The notes under the pieces were generated by a model. The model searched no databases. It was not told where the DNA came from and was given only the letters and a program-made list of their open reading frames with translations. Positions 1 through 8,812 of a DNA stretch of 64,000 nucleotides are shown piece after piece. This DNA is from JAGOEF01 sp029564465 (GTDB lineage: Bacteria; Bacteroidota; Bacteroidia; Bacteroidales; ML635J-15). Position 1 is the first letter of the stretch, and every line of letters starts with the position of its first letter. The translations under genes and the position numbers were made by a program. The stretch lies in the NCBI GenBank assembly GCA_029564465.1, contig JAKQPY010000075.1:1-64000 (forward strand), given 5' to 3'.

Positions 1-133
1 CTTATTAATACCTTCGTCCTGACTACTCTCAAAAGTTTTTTATCTCCCCCTCTTTTCTCCAATTTATCTCGCTAGGTTCCTTTTCCTCACTTGTTTCATC
101 ATTTCTAAGAACTTTTCCCCTCTTTTGGGAGCG
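1..133 (-). other. Transcribed leader of a leftward operon, probably rRNA or tRNA
   Basis: No reading frame is supported here. On the minus strand this stretch follows a consensus promoter (134-166) and contains a GTTCTTAGAAAT element at 101-112 that resembles the boxA-type antitermination motif found ahead of 16S rRNA in many bacteria. A purine-rich stretch and no start codon with a credible frame follow up to the window edge. That combination is what I would expect from an rRNA-operon leader, but the RNA gene itself would lie outside the window, so this is inference. Confidence 0.4.
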
Positions 134-166
134 CAAAGATAATGATGCTTTTTTCAACTTTCCAAA
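134..166 (-). promoter_or_regulatory. Leftward Bacteroidota-type promoter
   Basis: On the minus strand a TTTG -33 element (163-166) is followed after 21 bases by a perfect TATCTTTG -7 element (134-141). This matches the Bacteroidota primary-sigma consensus TTTG-N19-21-TAnnTTTG. It points away from the glycosyltransferase gene and into the left edge. Confidence 0.7.
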
Positions 167-305
167 TATTTTTACAAAAAAAATGAAAATATTTATTTTG
201 GCTTAATAATCAGCGCATTACAAATTCAAATCGTTTAAAAGATTGTTAAAAATATTGCCGGTTCGAACAATATGCAAAAGCTTTTCCTATATTCGCAAAA
301 AAAAA

Positions 306-1043
306 GTGCCTGAAAGAATTGTCATTATCCCTACCTATAATGAAGTCGAAAACGCTGCATTGATTATTCAGAAAGTGTTGTCGATTGAACCGGAATTTCA
401 CATACTGATTATTGATGATGGTTCGCCTGATGGAACTGCTGCTGTCGTGAAGTCATTCTGTGAAATGTATCCTTTAAAAGTTTTTCTGATTGAACGAAGT
501 GGAAAGCAGGGTTTGGGGACAGCTTACATTGCAGGTTTCAAATGGGCAATCAAGAATAATTACGAGTTTATTTTTGAAATGGACGCTGATTTCTCACACA
601 ATCCTGATGATCTGGTACACTTATATAATATGTGTCATGAAAAGGGTGCTGATATGTCGGTAGGGTCCAGATACAAATCCGGGGTTAATGTGGTTAACTG
701 GCCGATGAGCCGCGTTTTACTTTCGTATTTTGCTTCGAAATATGTTCAGTTTATTACCGGAATGAAGATAAGCGATACAACAGCCGGTTTTGTATGTTAC
801 CGTAAAAAAGTTCTCGAATCGATTAACCTCGACAACATTCGGATGATTGGGTATGCCTTTCAGATAGAAATGAAGTTTAAAACATGGCTACTGGGTTTTA
901 AAATAATTGAAGTTCCGATTATTTTTACCGATCGAAAGCTGGGAAGTTCTAAAATGACAAAGGGAATTGCTAGCGAGGCAGTGTTTGGTGTTATTAAAAT
1001 GAAAATCCGCAGCATTTTTTCAAAAAAGAAGTATCTGAGTTAA
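306..1043 (+). CDS. Polyprenol-phosphate mannose synthase-like glycosyltransferase (GT2)
   Basis: A 245-residue GT-A fold enzyme of family GT2, close in length and motifs to single-domain bacterial Dpm1/Ppm1 proteins that move mannose (or another sugar) from a nucleotide sugar to a polyprenyl phosphate at the inner membrane. Visible motifs: PTYNE (residues 9-13), DDGSPDGT (37-44) and the metal-binding DAD (93-95) in MDADFSHNP. There is no C-terminal membrane domain. I start at the GTG at 306, because the frame upstream begins at a TTG and encodes a basic stretch not typical of the family, and a near-consensus -7 element (TATATTCG, 288-295) sits just ahead of 306. The sugar and the lipid acceptor cannot be told from sequence. 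Confidence 0.85.
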   Translation: MPERIVIIPTYNEVENAALIIQKVLSIEPEFHILIIDDGSPDGTAAVVKSFCEMYPLKVFLIERSGKQGLGTAYIAGFKWAIKNNYEFIFEMDADFSHNPDDLVHLYNMCHEKGADMSVGSRYKSGVNVVNWPMSRVLLSYFASKYVQFITGMKISDTTAGFVCYRKKVLESINLDNIRMIGYAFQIEMKFKTWLLGFKIIEVPIIFTDRKLGSSKMTKGIASEAVFGVIKMKIRSIFSKKKYLS

Positions 1044-1089
1044 AAAAAAATTATTAATATTGCCTGCAACCTTTTTATATGTAGGTGCG

Positions 1090-1120
1090 TTTGGGAAAAC
1101 AGAAACTGGAATTATATTTT
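1090..1120 (+). promoter_or_regulatory. Promoter for the first T9SS cargo gene
   Basis: TTTG at 1090-1093 and TATATTTT at 1113-1120 are 19 bases apart. The -7 element differs from TAnnTTTG only in its last base. It lies 23 bases before the ATG at 1144. Confidence 0.45.
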
Positions 1121-1143
1121 TTTAATTTAAATTTTAAACAAAA

Positions 1144-2997
1144 ATGAAAAAACTAGTACTTGGAATTATGCTGACAGCCTGTGCAGCATTTGTTTTCGGG
1201 CAAAGCCTTGTAAAACGAAATTACGAATTTAATGCCTCTAACAAGGTGGTGAAAATGGCACAAACACAACAGAATGGAGCTAAAGGCACCGGAGTTGACA
1301 ATGCTAGCTTCGAAAGCTGGAACGGAACTCTGGCTGGTTTTGGTTTGGGTCAGATGCCAAACGGCTGGTTAATGATTACCGGAAACCCAGGTGGACAACA
1401 AAGTTCAAACGCCCAGGCAGGTACCTACTCTGCACACGTTGAAAGCAATGTTGTTACCAATGCAGTTCTTGGTTTTACCGACACATTGATTGGAGGAACT
1501 GCTTTTATTGGTAGGTTCACCGGCTCTGCTTTGGTTCAGGGTGAAGCCTATACGTCGAATCTGATTTCGATTAACGGATACATTCGTGGTTCGTTGTTAT
1601 CGAACGACACTGCCGTAATTGTTGTTCAGACCTACAATGGAGGACAAGGTGCAGAAGTTGGTATGGGCGCATTACTTTTTGGCCCCAATCAGGTATCGAC
1701 AACCTGGACTGCTTTCAATCTACCCATCGAAATTGAGCCCGGAGCACCAGCTCCCGACAGTATTGTCATTTTCATCAGTTCAACCGGTGTAGGACTCTTC
1801 CAGGATATGGATATGGGCACTCTGACTGCCGGTAGCTGGATTGAAGTGGATAACTTTACCTATAATGTTGAAGTGCCTACATCTCCCGTTGCCAGTGTAA
1901 ATCCTGCAAGCTGGGCTGCCGGTTCGGTTCAGCTGGGTTCAGGTGCAACTTCTCCGACTTTCACACTGACCAATACTGGAACAGGAACTCTGACAGTTTC
2001 TAATGCCACTGCATTGTCGGCTCCCTGGTCTACTACCTTTAATGCCGGTGCAGTATCATTGGCCGCCGGTGCAACTTATACCTTTACATTTGGATTTAAC
2101 CCCACCGTAGCCGGTGCTGCCAATCAGGCTTTTGTTCTTACCACTAATGGTGGTAACCTTACCATTAACCTCACCGGTACCGGTGTTTCAGCTTCTGCTG
2201 TTATGGATGGTGGCTTCGAAAACAACGTAGCTGATTTTGATCTGGAATTTACCGGTTGGGTTCAACACGACAACGATGCTTCAGGAACTTATGGTTTCCA
2301 GGGAACAACATTTACTAATTCGGGTTATACAGGAGCATTCATCGCCTTCAACCCTGCCAGTACAAGTCCTGCCATGACAGATGCTTCAATTCAGCCTCAC
2401 GGTGGTGTTCGCTTTGGTGCCTGCTTTGCCGCAACCACACCTCCCAACAACGACTGGCTCATCACTCCGCAATCACCGGTTCTCAACAATGGTGCATTAT
2501 TAAGAATGTATGTTAAGTCATATACTTCTCAATATGGTTTGGAAAGATATTCAGTTAACGTATCAACCACAGGAACTGCTGTTGCCAATTTCACAAAAAT
2601 TTCAGCCGGCACCTACGTTGAGGCTCCCGCTACCGAATGGACATATGTAGAGTATGACTTATCAGCATATCAGGGTCAACAAATTTATGTAGGTATTAAT
2701 TGTGTTTCGAACGACGCTTTCATTTTCATGGTTGATGATATCGAAATCTACAACCCGGTTGGCGTTGATAACAACACGATTAAAACGGTTGCCGTATATC
2801 CGAATCCTGCCAGTGAATTTGTTACCATCACCAATGCCGAAAACCAAACGCTTGTAATAACCGATATGTTGGGTAAAGTTGTTGCTCGTATTAATGTTTC
2901 TTCATCGCTCGAAACTATCGACATCAGCAACCTGAATCAGGGAACCTATTTCATAAATATCAATGGTAAAGTAAGCAAACTGAATATCGTGAAGTAA
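1144..2997 (+). CDS. Secreted multidomain protein with T9SS type A sorting domain
   Basis: A 617-residue secreted protein. A signal peptide (about 1-20, ending in FGQ) is followed by an unknown carbohydrate-binding-like N-terminal region (about 50-235), a choice-of-anchor D (ASPM/Hydin-type) beta domain (about 245-350), and a cleaved-adhesin/choice-of-anchor J-type domain (about 355-540) with the typical NNDWLITPQ and VDDIEIYNP segments. The C-terminus (about 545-617) is a T9SS type A sorting domain, with VAVYPNPASEFVTI and a GTYFI-like last strand. It should cross the outer membrane by T9SS and be surface-attached or released. Ligand and function are unknown. A rho-independent terminator follows, and the gene appears to stand alone. 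Confidence 0.85.
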   Translation: MKKLVLGIMLTACAAFVFGQSLVKRNYEFNASNKVVKMAQTQQNGAKGTGVDNASFESWNGTLAGFGLGQMPNGWLMITGNPGGQQSSNAQAGTYSAHVESNVVTNAVLGFTDTLIGGTAFIGRFTGSALVQGEAYTSNLISINGYIRGSLLSNDTAVIVVQTYNGGQGAEVGMGALLFGPNQVSTTWTAFNLPIEIEPGAPAPDSIVIFISSTGVGLFQDMDMGTLTAGSWIEVDNFTYNVEVPTSPVASVNPASWAAGSVQLGSGATSPTFTLTNTGTGTLTVSNATALSAPWSTTFNAGAVSLAAGATYTFTFGFNPTVAGAANQAFVLTTNGGNLTINLTGTGVSASAVMDGGFENNVADFDLEFTGWVQHDNDASGTYGFQGTTFTNSGYTGAFIAFNPASTSPAMTDASIQPHGGVRFGACFAATTPPNNDWLITPQSPVLNNGALLRMYVKSYTSQYGLERYSVNVSTTGTAVANFTKISAGTYVEAPATEWTYVEYDLSAYQGQQIYVGINCVSNDAFIFMVDDIEIYNPVGVDNNTIKTVAVYPNPASEFVTITNAENQTLVITDMLGKVVARINVSSSLETIDISNLNQGTYFININGKVSKLNIVK

Positions 2998-3020
2998 GCA
3001 ATCATAAAATATTTGTTTGG

Positions 3021-3047
3021 AGAAGAGGCCTCGACTGGCCTCTTTTC
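3021..3047 (+). terminator. Rho-independent terminator
   Basis: GAGGCC and GGCCTC arms around a six-base loop, preceded by A residues and followed by TTTTCT, 24 bases after the stop of the gene ending at 2997. From 3048 to about 3300 the sequence is AT-rich with no supported gene. Confidence 0.8.
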
Positions 3048-3303
3048 TGTTTAATAACATATTGAGTCCTTGGGAGCAAACATCGATTTCAAAAAACGCC
3101 TGCATTGTCTATTTATTTTTAAAATATGGTTGCAATGCATTGAATTAGTGTTGATTAGAACACATTGACTGCTTTCTAATATGCCCTATTTTCTCAATAC
3201 CTGATGTAAAAAAGTCTGTCATTTAACACTTATTAACAACTAATGTCATGCTTTTCAAGCTTATAAGCATTTTATTGTTAACATTTTTTACGCATTTTTT
3301 TTA

Positions 3304-3332
3304 TTGTCGTTTAAATAATTGGTGTAAATTCG
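3304..3332 (+). promoter_or_regulatory. Promoter for the second T9SS cargo gene
   Basis: TTG at 3304-3306, then 18 bases, then TAAATTCG at 3325-3332. The -7 element is the TAnnTTCG variant also seen ahead of the moxR operon and, nearly, ahead of the GT2 gene at 306. It is 40 bases upstream of the ATG at 3373. Confidence 0.5.
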
Positions 3333-3372
3333 CAGCGTTAAATGAAAATTAATTAACCAATAAAACTGAATT

Positions 3373-6300
3373 ATGAAAAAACTGTATTTTAGTTTGTTAA
3401 GTTTAATGCTCATCTCGGTTGTAGGTTTTGCACAAGTTTCGAAACCTTTGGTATCGCACGCAAAACAAGCCGATGCAAGTAAGCTTTACATTACTGGTAG
3501 TCAAAGTATGAAAGGCGGAGAAATCACGACCTGTCCTGCAAACAGCCTCTTCTCCAGTGCTTACGATGCTCCTTCATCAGCTGGAACATCCGAAGTAAAT
3601 GCCAATGGCAGCAATTATCAGATTGCCACTTCGTTCCAAACGGTTGGCGGAACCATTGAAACCGTTCATATCTGGATGCTTTCGATGATTAACACAGGCA
3701 GTTGGGCAACCTGCGATGGTGACCCGATGCATGTAAATGTTACATTTTATGAAAACAATGCAGGTGCAGTTGGTGATGTTTATGCAACTTTCACCGATAT
3801 TACACCAACCATTACACCGGCCAACCTGACTTTGTTTGGTTCTTACCCGGTTTCTTTTATGTCGATAACCCTTCCTTCGTCAGTTGACCTGGCCAATGGA
3901 TTTGTTTCCGTTCAGGGAACCACTCCTTCGGCTGGTACTGATTGCTGGCTGATGTGGGTAAACGCTCCCAACGGTGGCGGAACTGCCTATCAATCTACTG
4001 ATGGTGTTTGGGCTGCTACCGAAACTGGATTTACCGTTTGCCTCGAAGGGACTATGGCTGCTTGTCCTGCTCCAATGAATTTTCAGGCAATCAACCCTGA
4101 TTTGAACTCAATTGGTTTATCATGGGAACAACTTGGCGATCCTACTGCATGGAACATTGAGTATGGCGAAACCGGATTTACCCCAACCGGAACCCCCACC
4201 GTATCAGGTGTTACCGAAAACCCCTACACAGTGACAGGTTTGGACGCCAGTACTTCTTACGACTTCTATATTCAAGCCGATTGCGGTAGTATTTGGGTTG
4301 GTCCCCTTACAGCTGCAACAAAGGCTTGTGAAGATGCAACCGCATGCGACTATGTATTCAATCTTACAGATTCTTATGGTGACGGATGGAACGGTAATTT
4401 TGTAACAGTACTTCAAGACGGTATTGAAATAGCTGTTGTTACCCTCGGCGCTGGAGCTTCCGGAACCCAGAGTGTAACATTGTGTCCTGCACTTCCAATT
4501 TCCTTAGTATGGAACTTACCCGCCGGTGATTCATGGCCTGGAGAAGTTGGTTTTACATTGCTGAATCCTTACGGAGAACAATTGGCAACCTATCCGGCTA
4601 CTTATTTTGCAAGTACTGCAACTGGAACCGAAATCTTTGCTTTCACCAGTGACTGCACACCTCCCGCTTGCCCGATGCCTACCGATTTAACTGCAAGCGG
4701 AATTACAACAACCGGTGCTTCTCTTGGATGGACCGAAGCTGGTTCTGCTACTGCATGGATTATTGAGTATGGTGCTGCTGGATTCACACAAGGTACAGGT
4801 ACTACTGTAACCGCATCAACCAATCCTTATGCTCTTACCGGTTTAGCACCTGCTACTGCCTATGCTTTCTATGTAAGGGCAAATTGCGGTGGAGCCGACG
4901 GAATGAGCTTATGGGCTGGTCCTTTTGCTTTTGCGACTGAATGCGCTATTGTTACTACCATGAACGAAGGTTTCGAAGCTACTGTTCCTCCAATTTGCTG
5001 GGCTACTTTCCAGAATGGTGCAGGAACACAAATGTGGGCATCTGAAGGCACAATTTTCAATTCAGGTGCAAAATCTGCCGCTGCTTATTATGAAGGCTCA
5101 GGTGGTGAAAATCAACAATGGCTGGTTACCGGACAAATCACAGTTCCTGTAAACCACAAACTGACATTCTACACCAGAGACTATTTCACAACCGATTATC
5201 TTTCGGTTCTGAGAGTTTTGATTTCGACCGATGCCAACCAAAATAACACCGGTGCATACACCCAACTTATTCAATTAGCTGAAACCGACGTAACCAATGC
5301 CAATTTCACCCAGTTCGAAATAGACTTCTCAGCTTATGCTGGTCAGAATGTTTACATTGCTTTCGTAATGGTTGACAATGATGGTGACAACTGGTATCTT
5401 GATGATGTAAAACTTGAGCCCAATATTGGACCTATAGCTATTTCACATTTGCCAGAAAGTAATGCTACTAATGTTGCTCTTGATGCTACAGTTTCTGTTA
5501 CTTTTAATGTTTCTGTTACTGAAGTAGATTTTACAGGAATCACTATTACTCCAGATCCGGGGAATGTTGTTGTTTCAATTGTTGACAATGTGTTAACTTT
5601 AGCACATGATGCTTTCCTTTACAACACAGAATATACAGTTTTAGTTCCTGCTGGTGCAGTAACTGATGGAACCAACAATTTAGTTGATAATGTTGAATGG
5701 TCTTTTACTACTATGCTTGACCCTACAGCATGCAATAATCCTTCTAATCTTGTTATTTCAGATATCCAAGAATACCAAGCAATCGTATCTTGGACAGAGA
5801 ATGGTATAGGTACACAATGGGTTGTTATATATGGCTCTGCTGGATTTAACCCAACTACCGAAGGTACTCAGGTAACTGTTGATGTTACAACAACAACTTT
5901 AACTGGATTAGATGATAATACCGACTATGACGTTTATGTTCAGGCAGTTTGCGGTGCTGAAACCAGTGGTTGGGCCGGTCCAGCCGAATTTACAACTCTA
6001 CTTCATTGCGATGCAGTGGCTACTTTACCTTTTAGCGAAGATTTTGAAAGTGGTGTTTTCCCTCCTACTTGTTGGAATGTAATAAATACCCACACAGATG
6101 CTAACTCTAACTGGCATGAAGCAGCAGCTCAAGAAGGCTTTGGTGCCGAGGTTCAATATACAGATGCTGTAATGATGGACGAATGGCTAATTAGCCCAAC
6201 ATTGGATCTCTCAGCTGCTTCAGGTGATTTGCATATTTCATTCGATTTCATGTGTAGTTATTATTGGATGGTTGATCCATATGATGGAGCTGATTTAATG

Positions 6301-6747
6301 TTGAAAGCTTCTACAGACGGTGGTGCAACCTGGACTGAATTATGGAACGAAGAAAACTATGGAACTTTTGAAAACTATACATATTATTCTGTCCTTCTTC
6401 CTTTCACTGCTTATGCTGGTGAAGCCAATGTTAAAATTGCTTTCCAATTCTATGGTAACGATGGTGCTCAAACAATAGTTGATAATATAGTAATTGATTT
6501 AGGTACTAATATTGAAAACGAAACTATTAATACGGTTTCTGTTTACCCAAATCCATCAAATGGTTTAGTTAATATCAACGTTACTGAAAATTCTGTAATT
6601 TCTGTTATTGATATTGCTGGCAGAACCGTTAAATCTTTCAATGTTAAAGCTAATGAAGAAGTAAACTTCTCACAATCTGCAGGACTTTATATTATTAAGG
6701 TCGAAAGCAATGGTAAAGTTTCTACTCATAAATTGGTTATTCAATAA
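3373..6747 (+). CDS. Large secreted Fn3/choice-of-anchor protein with T9SS type A sorting domain
   Basis: A 1124-residue secreted modular protein. In order: signal peptide (1-20), an N-terminal beta domain (about 55-230), fibronectin type III (about 233-318), a DSYGDGWNG-containing domain (about 319-430), a second Fn3 (about 434-523), choice-of-anchor J (about 530-683), an SbsA-like Ig domain (about 684-782), a third Fn3 (about 789-877), a second choice-of-anchor J (about 887-1045) and a T9SS type A sorting domain (about 1055-1124, with VSVYPNPSNG). The three Fn3 modules share an (A/Q)W-x2-x-YG-x2-GF signature and look like duplicates. Likely a surface adhesin or scaffold. No catalytic motif is seen. 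Base composition changes sharply near nucleotide 5440, at the boundary before the SbsA-like domain. Confidence 0.87.
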   Translation: MKKLYFSLLSLMLISVVGFAQVSKPLVSHAKQADASKLYITGSQSMKGGEITTCPANSLFSSAYDAPSSAGTSEVNANGSNYQIATSFQTVGGTIETVHIWMLSMINTGSWATCDGDPMHVNVTFYENNAGAVGDVYATFTDITPTITPANLTLFGSYPVSFMSITLPSSVDLANGFVSVQGTTPSAGTDCWLMWVNAPNGGGTAYQSTDGVWAATETGFTVCLEGTMAACPAPMNFQAINPDLNSIGLSWEQLGDPTAWNIEYGETGFTPTGTPTVSGVTENPYTVTGLDASTSYDFYIQADCGSIWVGPLTAATKACEDATACDYVFNLTDSYGDGWNGNFVTVLQDGIEIAVVTLGAGASGTQSVTLCPALPISLVWNLPAGDSWPGEVGFTLLNPYGEQLATYPATYFASTATGTEIFAFTSDCTPPACPMPTDLTASGITTTGASLGWTEAGSATAWIIEYGAAGFTQGTGTTVTASTNPYALTGLAPATAYAFYVRANCGGADGMSLWAGPFAFATECAIVTTMNEGFEATVPPICWATFQNGAGTQMWASEGTIFNSGAKSAAAYYEGSGGENQQWLVTGQITVPVNHKLTFYTRDYFTTDYLSVLRVLISTDANQNNTGAYTQLIQLAETDVTNANFTQFEIDFSAYAGQNVYIAFVMVDNDGDNWYLDDVKLEPNIGPIAISHLPESNATNVALDATVSVTFNVSVTEVDFTGITITPDPGNVVVSIVDNVLTLAHDAFLYNTEYTVLVPAGAVTDGTNNLVDNVEWSFTTMLDPTACNNPSNLVISDIQEYQAIVSWTENGIGTQWVVIYGSAGFNPTTEGTQVTVDVTTTTLTGLDDNTDYDVYVQAVCGAETSGWAGPAEFTTLLHCDAVATLPFSEDFESGVFPPTCWNVINTHTDANSNWHEAAAQEGFGAEVQYTDAVMMDEWLISPTLDLSAASGDLHISFDFMCSYYWMVDPYDGADLMLKASTDGGATWTELWNEENYGTFENYTYYSVLLPFTAYAGEANVKIAFQFYGNDGAQTIVDNIVIDLGTNIENETINTVSVYPNPSNGLVNINVTENSVISVIDIAGRTVKSFNVKANEEVNFSQSAGLYIIKVESNGKVSTHKLVIQ

Positions 6748-6763
6748 TTAGTTTAATAGTTTT

Positions 6764-6792
6764 AAAAGAGGTCCTCGTGACCTCTTTTTTTT
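6764..6792 (+). terminator. Rho-independent terminator
   Basis: GAGGTC (6768-6773), loop CTCGT, GACCTC (6779-6784), then eight T (6785-6792), preceded by AAAA. It lies directly after the stop of the 1124-residue T9SS protein. Confidence 0.85.
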
Positions 6793-6913
6793 ATCTATAT
6801 GTAGGAAATTTATTTGGGGGAATCGCATCCTCTCATTTGACCCCGTTGTTCTTGATTGGATATTCGCGTTTCAAGCTAGAATTCCCTTGTAACAATTCAA
6901 TTTCACTATAATT

Positions 6914-7990
6914 CTAAACTTTTGCCTTACGGCTCCTGGCTACCCAACGTGGAGCGATAACCGCACCCAACAATAAATAAGGATAATAGGTTACAAAACG
7001 CCAAAGTAAGGCCATCATCGAAACAAAGCCAACCACTGGCATAAAATCGGCCATGTAGGTGGTAAAAACAGCTTCAACAAAACCACTTCCTCCGGGAGTT
7101 GGCATTACCAACATCATGATCCACATTACCAACTGTTTTGCGAAAATCAGAAAATGATCACCTGCCGAAAACAACGAACCGGCATCAAGTCCGGGAATGC
7201 CAAAAGCAAGGGCCAGAATTAAAAAATTCAGAACCCAGTATCGCGCTGTCCACGAAAAAAATGTAGCCAAAAAAGCATTAATCCAGAATGTAAACTGTTT
7301 TGTTTTAAGTTCAGCTGATGCCAGTACAATATCTTGTCCAGCCTGATTGGCCGCCTGTCGCCATTTCTTCAGTAATCTAAAACGAAAAACGAACTCAATA
7401 AGTTTTTTAACAATCTGAGGTCGGATAAAAAGGGCAAAGGCCATAAGTAAAACCCAGAACAATTTAACTCCGTACCCAATCACAGCAAAGTAGAAGAAGC
7501 TACTGTTAAACCCGTCGGCCAGGGTAAACAAACCGGTTTTCGAGAATATCAGAAATAGTACCGGGAACATAAGTGTAAAATACAATTCATCAAGAAAGGA
7601 AGTAGCCATCACAATAGCTGCCGACTTACCGGCCGAAAATCCCTCTTTCCACAAAAAGTATGTTGCAATGGTGGTTCCACCTACTGCCGAAGGGGTTACC
7701 GATGAAGCAAACTCCCATAACATAATTACATTGAATCCTTGCCTCCAGGTGAGTTTACCATCGGAAAGCACCCTGATACGGACAATGTATCCAAAATCCC
7801 TAACCACCATCATGCAAAATGCAAAAAACAACATAATTCCGACTCCTGCAGTAAATTGAAGCGCCGAAAACATGCCCGGCTTGTAGTCGCGGATGATAAA
7901 ATAAACCACCACAGCCAGACCAATAAGCATAGGCAAAATTATCCTTCCCGGCCTAATCTGCTTCAGTGCTTTGTCGTTTTGCTCAGTCAT
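6914..7990 (-). CDS. Flippase-like integral membrane protein (UPF0104/LPG synthase TM family)
   Basis: A 358-residue polytopic membrane protein of the PF03706 family, related to the flippase half of MprF (lysylphosphatidylglycerol synthase). About eight hydrophobic segments run through the length. Family-typical features are the TPSAVGGTTIATYFLWKEG segment (about 95-115) and the late PTPGGSGFVEA motif (about 298-308). Members without the synthetase domain are thought to move lipids or lipid-linked sugars, but the substrate here is unknown. It is divergent from kdsB and a glycosyltransferase, which fits an envelope role. The ATG at 7990 is the only good start. Confidence 0.82.
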   Translation of the reverse strand: MTEQNDKALKQIRPGRIILPMLIGLAVVVYFIIRDYKPGMFSALQFTAGVGIMLFFAFCMMVVRDFGYIVRIRVLSDGKLTWRQGFNVIMLWEFASSVTPSAVGGTTIATYFLWKEGFSAGKSAAIVMATSFLDELYFTLMFPVLFLIFSKTGLFTLADGFNSSFFYFAVIGYGVKLFWVLLMAFALFIRPQIVKKLIEFVFRFRLLKKWRQAANQAGQDIVLASAELKTKQFTFWINAFLATFFSWTARYWVLNFLILALAFGIPGLDAGSLFSAGDHFLIFAKQLVMWIMMLVMPTPGGSGFVEAVFTTYMADFMPVVGFVSMMALLWRFVTYYPYLLLGAVIAPRWVARSRKAKV

Positions 7991-8062
7991 ATGGAATAAA
8001 TAACGGAAACATAATCTTCAATTGTTAAAAATATGTATTTTTATTGCAAATAATAACATTAA

Positions 8063-8812
8063 ATGAAGTTTATTGCAATAGTACCTGCACGCTATGGCAG
8101 CAAACGCTTCCCGGGCAAGCCTTTAGCAGTGATTAACGGAAAGATTATGGTTCAGCGCGTGTTCGAACAGGCTTCGAATGTGTTCGATATGGTATATGTT
8201 GCCACCGAAGACCAGCGCATTTATGATGCAGTTTTAGGTTTTGGCGGCAAGGTGGTGATGACTTCGAAAAAACACCGGAGTGGAACAGACCGTTGCGCCG
8301 AGGCAGTTCAGACCATCAGCAACCAAACCGGGGAGTCGTTCGAGATTGTAGTAAATATTCAGGGAGACGAACCGTTTATTCAGGTTGAACAATTGCAGGA
8401 GATAAAAAAATGTTTTCGCAGCAAAAGTGTTCAAATTGCTACCTTGATTAAACCCATCAACAATCAGGAAGATGTATTCAATCCCAATAAACCCAAGGTA
8501 GTGATAAACCGTAAAAACGAAGCCGTATATTTCAGCCGCTCTCCCATTCCATACCTGCAAGGAGTGCGTGAAGCCCGCTGGGTTACCGGGCATCAATACT
8601 TTAAACATATTGGTTTATATGCCTACCGGACCGATGTATTGCAGGAACTTACCCGACTGAAACCCTCAAGCCTCGAAATGGCTGAATCGCTGGAACAATT
8701 GCGGTGGATAGAAAATGGTTACAAAATCCGGGTTGCCTTCACCGAACACGAAAGCATTTCGGTTGATACTCCAAAAGACCTCGAAAAAATCCGTCAAATA
8801 GGACTTATCTGA
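8063..8812 (+). CDS. kdsB: 3-deoxy-manno-octulosonate cytidylyltransferase
   Basis: CMP-Kdo synthetase: joins CTP and Kdo to give CMP-Kdo, the activated donor for the lipopolysaccharide inner core, in the cytoplasm. 249 residues is the normal family length. The N-terminal nucleotide-binding motif ARYGSKRFPGKPL (8-20), the HRSGTDRCAE segment (about 73-82), NIQGDEPFI and the C-terminal SVDTPKDLEKIR are all present. Its stop overlaps the start of the next gene by one base (TGATG), so the two are translationally coupled. Confidence 0.96.
   Translation: MKFIAIVPARYGSKRFPGKPLAVINGKIMVQRVFEQASNVFDMVYVATEDQRIYDAVLGFGGKVVMTSKKHRSGTDRCAEAVQTISNQTGESFEIVVNIQGDEPFIQVEQLQEIKKCFRSKSVQIATLIKPINNQEDVFNPNKPKVVINRKNEAVYFSRSPIPYLQGVREARWVTGHQYFKHIGLYAYRTDVLQELTRLKPSSLEMAESLEQLRWIENGYKIRVAFTEHESISVDTPKDLEKIRQIGLI

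Noticed and set aside
243..305. TTG start of the GT2 gene and its basic N-terminal extension
   Set aside because: A -7 promoter-like element lies within this extension and the conserved protein begins at the GTG at 306.
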